DNA from: Spongiihabitans sp963422685 | Lineage (GTDB): Bacteria; Pseudomonadota; Gammaproteobacteria; Arenicellales; Poriferihabitantaceae | DNA length: 64,000 bases | Assembly (NCBI GenBank): GCA_963422685.1 | Contig: OY730442.1 | Coordinates: forward strand, 1,798,001-1,862,000 | Direction of reading: 5' to 3' | Shown: in pieces, positions 9,547-16,479 of the stretch | Layout of the letters: the number at the start of each line of letters is the position of its first letter | Position numbering within the stretch: position 1 is the stretch's first letter | The notes under the pieces: generated by a model | Seen by the model: only the letters and a program-made list of their open reading frames with translations | What the model was told of the DNA's origin: nothing | Database searches by the model: none | Program-made: the position numbers and the translations under genes

Positions 9547-9942
9547 TTAATCACCGCCATGCAGATTTGTCAGCGGTTTATTCTGGCCGGTCAGGATTAC
9601 CAGCAGGGTGCAGCCGTTGATTGAATGGGAATAATGAGTTGATCCGGGTTTGAACTTGACGTACTGCCCATCAGAAAAAGTCGTGCCGTCACAATCCGTA
9701 ATGCTGCCATCGAGAACCAGAAATTCCTCTCTCCGGGTATGCTGATGCGGGGTTGACTGCGCACCAGGACGCATTTTCAGCAGGAAGGTTTCAAAGCCAT
9801 CATCGGCCCTGCCGCTCAATGGAATCCAGTCCATACCCGGGCTGGGTGCGCCATATCGGTTATAGGGTGTAAAACCAACCGTGTTGGTATCGATTACGCT
9901 GCGGTCACCAGGGTTTAATATATTTTCAATTATTGTCCGCAT
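9547..9942 (-). CDS. Small cupin-domain protein
   Basis: The 131-residue protein is a single cupin. Metal ligands can be proposed at His66 and His68 (PHQHTRREEF), a glutamate at 72-73 and a histidine near 103-106 (GSTHYSHS). The central TPHQHTRREEFLVLDG resembles ChrR-type and dioxygenase-like cupins. The reaction is unknown. Its stop codon abuts the FAH start and it begins 17 bases after the SDR stop, so the three genes are tightly coupled. Confidence 0.75.
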   Translation of the reverse strand: MRTIIENILNPGDRSVIDTNTVGFTPYNRYGAPSPGMDWIPLSGRADDGFETFLLKMRPGAQSTPHQHTRREEFLVLDGSITDCDGTTFSDGQYVKFKPGSTHYSHSINGCTLLVILTGQNKPLTNLHGGD

Positions 9943-9959
9943 AATGACTCCGGCAGGCC

Positions 9960-10559
9960 CTAATCCACGATCAACACCTGCCCGTTCAGACAGCCTTCAA
10001 TTGCCTTGCTGTATGCCAGCCCCACTGCCTGGTTTGATACGTGGACGTGACCGGGAAAGAAGCCGTCATATTTTTCCCGGGAAACTTCCAGCACCTCGGG
10101 GCTGACCGCATTGATACGGATGCCTCTGGGCATATCAACCGCAGCACCCACCACAAAACCATCGATAGCGCCATTGGCCGCCGCTGCACTGGCGCCGCCG
10201 GGGATGGGGTCGCGGTTTAAAACGCCGCTGGTCAGGGTGAAAGACCCACCATCGTTGACATAGTCGAATCCTTCCAGCACCAGATTTACCTGGGGCAGGA
10301 GCTTGTGATGGATGCCCTGCATGAATTGCGCACTGGTCATATCATGCACAACGCCAAAATGGCCATGCCCGACCGCGCTCATCACCGAATCAACCCTGCC
10401 CACCTGTCGATACATCCGGCGGATGCTGTGGATGTTTTCGATATCCGCCCGAATATCGCCGCTGGTTTTACCGACGGCTATGATTTCATGTCGGTCGGAC
10501 AGGGCGTCTACCGCCGTTTTACCCACCGCGCCGCTGGCGCCAACAATGATTATTTTCAT
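9960..10559 (-). CDS. Short-chain dehydrogenase-like protein lacking the catalytic Tyr/Lys
   Basis: The 199-residue protein has an SDR Rossmann start (MKIIIVGASGAVGKT) and the C-terminal RGIRINAVSPEVLEV segment. The expected YxxxK is replaced in GGASAAAANGAIDGF, so it lacks the usual catalytic pair. A known group of short SDR-like proteins shares this feature. The start at 10559 overlaps the nrdJb stop as TAATG, so translation is probably coupled to ribonucleotide reductase; a GTG three codons earlier is an alternative. Confidence 0.75.
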   Translation of the reverse strand: MKIIIVGASGAVGKTAVDALSDRHEIIAVGKTSGDIRADIENIHSIRRMYRQVGRVDSVMSAVGHGHFGVVHDMTSAQFMQGIHHKLLPQVNLVLEGFDYVNDGGSFTLTSGVLNRDPIPGGASAAAANGAIDGFVVGAAVDMPRGIRINAVSPEVLEVSREKYDGFFPGHVHVSNQAVGLAYSKAIEGCLNGQVLIVD

Positions 10560-11311
10560 TAACTGCACCTACTCTCGCCGCAGTTCAGGCAGGTCATGCA
10601 GCCATCCATCAGCACCGTGGCGGCAATATTACACTTGTGACACAGGATTGAGCCCGCTGGAAAATCGCTGGAGCCGGCATCCGCGATGCTGGGAGGTGCC
10701 TGCCGGTCTTCGTATTCCTTGCGTTTCTGCTCGACCAGGGTCTGCTGGTGTTGATCAAGCCCTTGGTCAACCATCATGCCAATCATTTTCAAATGGGACT
10801 CTATGGCATCACCAATCTCGGCCACCAGCGAGGGCATAAATTTGCCGCCGCGTTTAAAGTAGCCGCCCTTAGGGTCGAATACACTTTGTAATTCATTGAC
10901 CAGAAAGGTGACGTCGCCGCCTTTCCTGAATACGGCGGAAATAATTAACGTCAGTGCAGAAATCCATTGATAGTGATCCATGTTTTTCGAGTTGATGAAA
11001 ATCTCAAAAGGCCTTCTTTTTTCGTATGGGGTGCCTGGATTCAATAAAATGTCGTTAATCGTGATGTAAAAGGCATGTTCTGAAACCGGTGTTTTGATTT
11101 TATAGGTATTGCCGATCAATCTGTCTGGCCGCACTACTTTTTCGTGCATTTGCACGATCTTTGCCGGTCCCGGATGACCGACATCCAGGGATTCGTTTAT
11201 CCGGGGGGTGGGTTTTGCGGATGAGGCCCGGGGGGGTTGGGCGTCCGGTGCCGCGCCTTGCGGTTTAACCACGTTGTAATCAACGATTTTCTTGTCAATT
11301 TTTATGGTCAT
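10559..11311 (-). CDS. nrdJb: NrdJb, C-terminal component of split class II ribonucleotide reductase
   Basis: The 250-residue protein matches the separate NrdJb subunit of Pseudomonas-type class II ribonucleotide reductase. It has a proline-rich N-terminus, TPVSEHAFYITINDI, YQWISALTLIISAVFRKGGD and SVFDPKGGYFKRGGKFMPS. It ends in a zinc-ribbon-like CHKC and CLNCGESRCS tail, the redox end that regenerates the active-site disulfide. It lies downstream of nrdJa and overlaps the next gene by one base (TAATG). Confidence 0.85.
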   Translation of the reverse strand: MTIKIDKKIVDYNVVKPQGAAPDAQPPRASSAKPTPRINESLDVGHPGPAKIVQMHEKVVRPDRLIGNTYKIKTPVSEHAFYITINDILLNPGTPYEKRRPFEIFINSKNMDHYQWISALTLIISAVFRKGGDVTFLVNELQSVFDPKGGYFKRGGKFMPSLVAEIGDAIESHLKMIGMMVDQGLDQHQQTLVEQKRKEYEDRQAPPSIADAGSSDFPAGSILCHKCNIAATVLMDGCMTCLNCGESRCS

Positions 11312-11558
11312 TTTTTATCGCCATAATTTTTTGCCAATCCGTCCCCGGCTGATTCTGGAGACCTTGTTTATTGATCCGGTTTATTGGTGCCATCGCCGGG
11401 GTTATCCGGTCCCCGCGCTTTTCAAACAGAGACAACTGGGGATGATATGACATGGGAGTCTGTCGGTCATTGTTTATATTAAACTGTATTCTTCTATTGC
11501 GTTCGCTATTGCGGGCAAGGCTGGCGTGTCTTTTATTCCGGTTTTCCACTGTATCCAT
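11295..11558 (-). CDS. Hypothetical 87-residue ORF between nrdJa and nrdJb
   Basis: The ORF fills the unusually wide gap (266 bases) between the two reductase genes and overlaps the nrdJb start by 17 bases. It has an AGGTAC stretch seven bases before its ATG. The product starts MDTVENRNKRHASLARN, is rich in Asn and Arg, and resembles no family I know. It may be spurious, with the gap simply being non-coding. Confidence 0.25.
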   Translation of the reverse strand: MDTVENRNKRHASLARNSERNRRIQFNINNDRQTPMSYHPQLSLFEKRGDRITPAMAPINRINKQGLQNQPGTDWQKIMAIKNDHKN

Positions 11559-11577
11559 GTACCTGAATTAAAATTAT

Positions 11578-13758
11578 TTAAAACCGCCCGTAATAGCCTT
11601 CTTTCAGTGCATCGAAAAGATTGGCTGCGGTGTGGGTTTCGCCGTCATATTCGATTTCGTCGCTGCCTTTGGCTTCGACTACCTCGCCATTTTCCAGGGT
11701 AAACCGGTACCGGGTTGTTTCCAGGTCAGCCTGTTTTACCAACACACCCTGGAACACCTCAGGATTGAATCTGAAGGTGGTGCAGCCCTTCAGCCCCTTT
11801 TCCCAGGCATATTGATAGATATCCTGAAACGCATCGAAGGGGAATGCCGTGGGTACGTTGGCCGTTTTTGAAATCGACGAATCAATCCATTTTTGCGCGG
11901 CGGCCTGGATATCCACGTGTTGTTTTGGCGAAATATCATCAGCGGTAATGAAATAATCCGGCAGTTTGTCCGCTTCGTCCCGGGCCGTCTGCCCGGGACG
12001 GACGTGGCCGGCCGGCGCGGCATTTGCATTCACCAGACAACGATAGGCCAATAACTCATAAGACAGGACATCCACTTTTTCTTTGGATTTTTTGCCCTCG
12101 CGGATGACATTGCGGTTGTAGATATGTGCAAAAGTAGGCTCGATACCGTTGCTGGCATTATTTGCCAGCGACAAACTGATCGTACCGGTAGGCGCGATTG
12201 AGGTGTGGTGGGTATAACGACAGCCTTTGGCTGCGATCTCGTTCTGCAGCTTTTTCGGGAATTGCTGCATATATCGGCTGTATTTACCCATCAAAACGGA
12301 GCCCTTGACCGTGTCTCCCACGCCATAGCCGTCTTCCTTCATTTCCGGTCGGGCAGCCAGCATCTGGTTGGTTATTGCATATTCCTGTTGCAGCACTGGC
12401 GCCGCGCCTTTTTCTTCTGCCAGTTCAATGCCTGCTTCCCAGCCCACCGTCGCCATTTCTGCGGCGACACGCCCGGTAAACCGCAATGACGCCGCATCGC
12501 CGTATTTCATTCGCAGCATGGTGACGGTGGAGCCCAATCCGAGGAATCCCATACCATGACGGCGTTTGGATAAAATTTCATCGCTTTGTTTTTTCAGCGG
12601 CAAACCATTTATTTCTACAACGTTATCCAGCATGCGGCAGAAAATAGTCACAACTTGGCGATATTTATCCCAGTCAAATTGCGCGTCCGGTGTGAACGGA
12701 TGGTTGACAAACCTGGTTAAATTGATAGAGCCGAGCAGGCAGGCGCCATAGGGTGGCAATGGCTGCTCACCACATGGATTGGTGGCGCGAATGTTTTCGC
12801 AAAACCAGTTGTTGTTCATTTCATTAATTCTGTCTATCAGAATAAAACCGGGCTCGGCATAATCATAAGTGGCCTGCATTATCAGGTCCCATAACCGCCT
12901 GGCGGACAGAGTGTTGTATACGCGGCAAGCGACTTGCCCGAGGTCATCGGTGGTGTAACCCGTGGTATTTGGCCAGGGGCGCCAGATGATTTCATGTTCG
13001 CCCCCTTTTATTTCTGCTGTTGTCGCCGGGAAATACAGCTTCCACCGGGCATCGTCTCTGACCGCATTCATAAATTCATCGGTTATCAGACACGACAAAT
13101 TAAATTGCCGGAGACGCCGATTTTCCCGTTTGGCATGGATAAACTCGAGAATATCCGGATGGGAAATATCAAAAGTTCCCATTTGCGCTCCCCGCCGCCC
13201 CCCCGCTGAGGAAACGGTAAAACACATGGAGTCAAATATATCCATGAAAGACAGCGGGCCGGAGGTATATGCGCCGGCCCCGCTGACGAAGGCGCCCTTG
13301 GGACGCAGGGTGGAGAAGTCATATCCAATGCCGCAACCGGCCTTCAACGTCATCCCGGCTTCGTGAACGGACCGCAACACACCGTCCATGGAATCTGGAA
13401 TGGTGGCCGATACGGTACAGTTAATCGTGCTGGTAGTCGGCTTATGCTCCAACGCACCGGCGTTGGAGGTTATTCGCCCGGCCGGGATGGCGCCGTTTTG
13501 CAGCGCCCACAGGAATTTTTCATGCCATTCCTGCTGTTTGGGCCGGGTCACCTCAACTTCAGCCAGTGATTTGGCAACGCGGTTGTACGTGGCATCGATA
13601 TCCGCATCCACAGGATCGCCATTCATGCTTTTTAGTCGATATTTCCGGTCCCAGATATCGAGGGAAGCAGGCTGAAGCGCAATATCACTCAAGGATGTGC
13701 CGCCGAGGGCATTTCGGTCCTGGCATGGACAGGTATCGGTCAGGCTGGCCACTCTCAT
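11578..13758 (-). CDS. nrdJa: NrdJa, catalytic component of class II (AdoCbl) ribonucleotide reductase
   Basis: NrdJa reduces ribonucleotides to deoxyribonucleotides with an adenosylcobalamin-generated radical, so it works with or without oxygen. The 726-residue chain includes TSTINCTVSATIPDSMDG with the first redox cysteine, AGCGIGYDFSTLRPKGA, and the active-site loop NPCGEQPLPPYGACLLGS (Cys and Glu near residues 329 and 331). The ATG at 13758 is chosen; a GTG five codons upstream sits directly on a GAGGAG ribosome binding site and is less likely. The length fits the split Pseudomonas form. No class Ia or III subunits are in the window. Confidence 0.9.
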   Translation of the reverse strand: MRVASLTDTCPCQDRNALGGTSLSDIALQPASLDIWDRKYRLKSMNGDPVDADIDATYNRVAKSLAEVEVTRPKQQEWHEKFLWALQNGAIPAGRITSNAGALEHKPTTSTINCTVSATIPDSMDGVLRSVHEAGMTLKAGCGIGYDFSTLRPKGAFVSGAGAYTSGPLSFMDIFDSMCFTVSSAGGRRGAQMGTFDISHPDILEFIHAKRENRRLRQFNLSCLITDEFMNAVRDDARWKLYFPATTAEIKGGEHEIIWRPWPNTTGYTTDDLGQVACRVYNTLSARRLWDLIMQATYDYAEPGFILIDRINEMNNNWFCENIRATNPCGEQPLPPYGACLLGSINLTRFVNHPFTPDAQFDWDKYRQVVTIFCRMLDNVVEINGLPLKKQSDEILSKRRHGMGFLGLGSTVTMLRMKYGDAASLRFTGRVAAEMATVGWEAGIELAEEKGAAPVLQQEYAITNQMLAARPEMKEDGYGVGDTVKGSVLMGKYSRYMQQFPKKLQNEIAAKGCRYTHHTSIAPTGTISLSLANNASNGIEPTFAHIYNRNVIREGKKSKEKVDVLSYELLAYRCLVNANAAPAGHVRPGQTARDEADKLPDYFITADDISPKQHVDIQAAAQKWIDSSISKTANVPTAFPFDAFQDIYQYAWEKGLKGCTTFRFNPEVFQGVLVKQADLETTRYRFTLENGEVVEAKGSDEIEYDGETHTAANLFDALKEGYYGRF

Positions 13759-13932
13759 CGTTATTTTTCTCACTCCTCATTTCCGGCGCATTGACCATAA
13801 GAATAACGCCAGCAGTCACTGTAAATAAATTTTATCCCTGTAAGGTTAATCTCTCCACGGTTAAAGCTGGAAACTTTCTGGCTTTACCTGCCAACCTGCT
13901 GATTTAGCCTGTTTTTTTGCAATTCGGGCATA

Positions 13933-13978
13933 AAACTATATGTAGTGGCGAAACTCCAATATTAATCCCAATATGTAG
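13933..13978 (-). promoter_or_regulatory. Tandem NrdR-like boxes upstream of nrdJ
   Basis: Two copies of ATATGTAG sit in NrdR-box context. Box 1 at 13933-13948 matches the consensus acaCwAtATaTwGtgt at about 13 of 16 positions; box 2 around 13966-13981 matches at about 11 of 16. Their equivalent C positions (13936 and 13969) are 33 bases apart, about three helical turns, the arrangement NrdR needs. They lie about 175-220 bases upstream of nrdJa. Confidence 0.6.
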
Positions 13979-13988
13979 GCTTGGTCAA
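13959..13988 (-). promoter_or_regulatory. Candidate nrdJ promoter overlapping the NrdR boxes
   Basis: On the minus strand TTGACC (13988-13983) and TAATAT (13964-13959) are 18 bases apart. NrdR box 2 falls between them and box 1 just downstream, so bound repressor would block polymerase. The match is moderate. The rest of the 13759-14091 gap shows no gene. Confidence 0.4.
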
Positions 13989-14091
13989 AGTTATTTTTCT
14001 GTTTCAATAATTTCAACGACTTGGCTGCGAACCAAAGATGCCCGCGCAGATGATGGTTCAGCGGCATTGTCCCGGCGTGGTCTGTATCTGC

Positions 14092-15117
14092 TTACAAGCC
14101 CGGGCAGTCCGGTATCAACCGGATAATCTGCTGCGGTAATAATTGATTTAAACAGTTCAAATGTCCCAGTGGGCATTCGCGTTTAAAACAGGGGCTGCAG
14201 GATAAATGCAGATTCAGCCGATCGCACCGCTTTGTAAGCGGCGGTGTAAATTGATCGCTGGACGAACCGTAAATCGCAATGACGTGACAATCCAATGCGG
14301 CGGCGATGTGCATCAATCCAGAATCATTAGTGACCACAAACCTGGCACAGGACATCAGGTCAGCCGCCTCTCCAAGCGAAGTGCGGCCCGCAAGATCAAT
14401 GCAGCTATCGCCACTCATGGCGTTTAGACTGGCGGTAATGGCCCGGTCTTTTCCCGACCCGAACAGCCACACCTGCCAGCCTCTGGATTTTCTGGATTTG
14501 GCCACCTGGGCAAAGTGTCGCGCTGGCCAGCGTTTTGCCGGGCCAAATTCCGCTCCGGGGCACAGCGCCAGAACGGGCTTGTCCCGGTGCAGGCCAAACC
14601 TGGTCAAAGCCCGCTCTACGGCCTGGTCGTCGATGGCCAGTTTCGGTTTATAGATGTTCTCAATCACGGTGTTATTGATGCCTTCGTTTTTATTCATGGC
14701 CAGCGCCACATAACGCTGTACATTCTGCGGCATGGCCGGTTTGTCCAGCTTGCGAATATCATTCAACAGGCCCCAGCGTTGTTCACCGATAAATCCCGTG
14801 CGTTTGGGAATGCCCGCAAACCAGGGGATGAGCGCTGACTTGAAAGAACCGGGCAGGACAATGGCCTGGTCGAATCGGTGATGGCGGATGGTTTTTGCCA
14901 GTTTTCGCCGCACCCCAAGCTGCAACGCACCGTGTCCGACCGGCATTTCCATGGGATTGCTGACCTCGGGCATTCGGTGTAGAAGAGGTGCGCTCCATTG
15001 CGGTGCGAGCACCGAGATTTGCGTATCGGCTGAGCGCGCCTTGACCGCCTTGAACAGACTCTGGGCCATCATCATATCCCCTATCCAGGACGGCCCGATG
15101 ATGAGGACTTGACCCAT
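14092..15117 (-). CDS. waaF: ADP-heptose:LPS heptosyltransferase II
   Basis: WaaF adds the second heptose to the lipopolysaccharide inner core at the cytoplasmic face of the inner membrane. The 341-residue protein starts MGQVLIIGPSWIGDMMMAQS, as WaaF does, and has the GT9 signatures ALCPGAEFGPAKRWP, SGLMHIAAALDCHVIAIYGSS and the cysteine-containing tail CSPCFKRECPLGHLNCL. Gene order ilvE-(zinc finger)-waaF next to glnE is shared with Pseudomonas relatives. Confidence 0.93.
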   Translation of the reverse strand: MGQVLIIGPSWIGDMMMAQSLFKAVKARSADTQISVLAPQWSAPLLHRMPEVSNPMEMPVGHGALQLGVRRKLAKTIRHHRFDQAIVLPGSFKSALIPWFAGIPKRTGFIGEQRWGLLNDIRKLDKPAMPQNVQRYVALAMNKNEGINNTVIENIYKPKLAIDDQAVERALTRFGLHRDKPVLALCPGAEFGPAKRWPARHFAQVAKSRKSRGWQVWLFGSGKDRAITASLNAMSGDSCIDLAGRTSLGEAADLMSCARFVVTNDSGLMHIAAALDCHVIAIYGSSSDQFTPPLTKRCDRLNLHLSCSPCFKRECPLGHLNCLNQLLPQQIIRLIPDCPGL

Positions 15118-15166
15118 TCCCGACCTGGTTGCAGTGCAGTTACGGACCGTCCGGCAGCGCCAGGCG

Positions 15167-15388
15167 CTAATGCGAAGGTCGGGTCGGTCCGGTCAAGACA
15201 TAGCGTGTGCCGCAATAGGGGCAAATCTGTTCACCGCTGTCCTCAACGGGCAGATACACTTTGGGGTGTGAGTCCCACAATCGTTTGCCTGGCATCGGGC
15301 AGTGTAATGGCAAATCTTTTGCCGCGACTTCGACCCGCTGACTGGCATTGGGCGTATCGGCCTCTGGTGTATTCAGGTGCTCAGACAT
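15167..15388 (-). CDS. Zinc-finger domain protein (zf-CHCC type)
   Basis: The 73-residue protein has the compact CHCC zinc-binding pattern: LHCPMPGKRLWDSHPKVYL supplies Cys and His, and ICPYCGTRYVL supplies two Cys. The family is related to the NDUFS6 zinc domain of complex I and is commonly encoded beside ilvE and waaF in gammaproteobacteria. The start overlaps the ilvE stop by eight bases, so translation is coupled. Its role is unknown. Confidence 0.85.
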   Translation of the reverse strand: MSEHLNTPEADTPNASQRVEVAAKDLPLHCPMPGKRLWDSHPKVYLPVEDSGEQICPYCGTRYVLTGPTRPSH

Positions 15389-16301
15389 AGGTCAGCCAGT
15401 CCTCGTATTGTGCTATGCGGCCATGCACCGCATTGAAGAAACGGCGCTGTATTTTCTTCGTTATCGGCCCCCGCCCGCCGTTGCCGAGCGGTCGATTATC
15501 GAGTTCCCGGATAGGGGTCACTTCCGCCGCAGTGCCGGTAAAGAAGGCTTCGTCGCAGATATAAACTTCATCCCGGGTAATGCGTTTTTCAACCAGATCC
15601 AACCCCAGGTCTGCGATGATTTTTGTTGCTGTGGCACGGGTAATGCCGTCGAGTGCCGAGGTCAGGTCCGGCGTGTAGACAATGTTGTCGCGAATTATAA
15701 AGAGATTTTCACCACTGCCTTCCATGACAAAACCACTGGTATCGAGCAGCAGGGCTTCGTCATAACCGGTTTCAACCGCTTCCTGCAGCGCCAGCATGGA
15801 ATTGATGTAATGGCCATTGGCCTTGGCCCGGCACATGCTGACATTGACATGATGCCGGGCATAGGAAGACACCCGCACCCGAATACCGTTTTTGAGATTT
15901 TCTTCGCCCAGATAGGAGCCCCATTCCCAGGCCGCGACGATCAGATGCACTTTCAGGTTGTCTGCCCGAATGCCCATGTTTTCGGAACCGTAGAACGCCA
16001 TGGGCCGCAAATAGCCGGATTGCAGATTATTCTGTTTTATCGAATCGACTTGGGCGCGGGCCACCGTATCAGCGTCGAATGGAATTTTCATGCCGAGAAT
16101 ATGGGCCGAACGAAACAATCGCCGGGTATGATCATGCAAACGAAAAATGGCCGTGCCCTTTTCAGCCTTATAGGCGCGCACCCCTTCGAATACCCCCATG
16201 CCATAATGCAGGGTATGGGTGAGAACGTGGACATTGGCCTCGCGCCAGGGAATCATTTTCCCATCCATCCATATCACACCGTCTCGATCACTAAATGACA
16301 T
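15381..16301 (-). CDS. ilvE: Branched-chain amino acid aminotransferase
   Basis: This class IV PLP transaminase carries out the last step of valine, leucine and isoleucine synthesis. The 306-residue protein starts MSFSDRDGVIWMDGKMIPW and has the THTLHYGMGVFEGVRAY motif, the PLP lysine in CRAKANGHYINSMLAL, and the phosphate-binding EGSGENLFII and DGITRATATKI loops. The length is typical. It is upstream of the zinc-finger gene and downstream of the broken glnE. Confidence 0.95.
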   Translation of the reverse strand: MSFSDRDGVIWMDGKMIPWREANVHVLTHTLHYGMGVFEGVRAYKAEKGTAIFRLHDHTRRLFRSAHILGMKIPFDADTVARAQVDSIKQNNLQSGYLRPMAFYGSENMGIRADNLKVHLIVAAWEWGSYLGEENLKNGIRVRVSSYARHHVNVSMCRAKANGHYINSMLALQEAVETGYDEALLLDTSGFVMEGSGENLFIIRDNIVYTPDLTSALDGITRATATKIIADLGLDLVEKRITRDEVYICDEAFFTGTAAEVTPIRELDNRPLGNGGRGPITKKIQRRFFNAVHGRIAQYEDWLTYV

Positions 16302-16479
16302 TGTCTACGCTCCCCACTAATTGATACTGTTTCATTTGTCACGCCGTGCCAAACCAGTTTTCTGCTGGCCGCAATATTACCGGGCAAGTTGTACTAGGTA
16401 AATCACAATTTCCTCATTGTCAACTGTAAGTGCCATTCCATATTGCCGCGACCGCGCCGCGTTCGGCCAACCGTTCGCT

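Noticed and set aside
13759..14091. Cobalamin riboswitch before the B12-dependent reductase
   Set aside because: I do not see a B12-box-like core; the NrdR boxes explain the region better.
13991..14176. 61-codon ORF upstream of nrdJ
   Set aside because: It overlaps the waaF 3' end in another frame and has no recognisable features.
15348..16298. 316-codon plus-strand ORF
   Set aside because: It lies entirely opposite ilvE, whose protein is a full match to its family; the plus frame resembles nothing.
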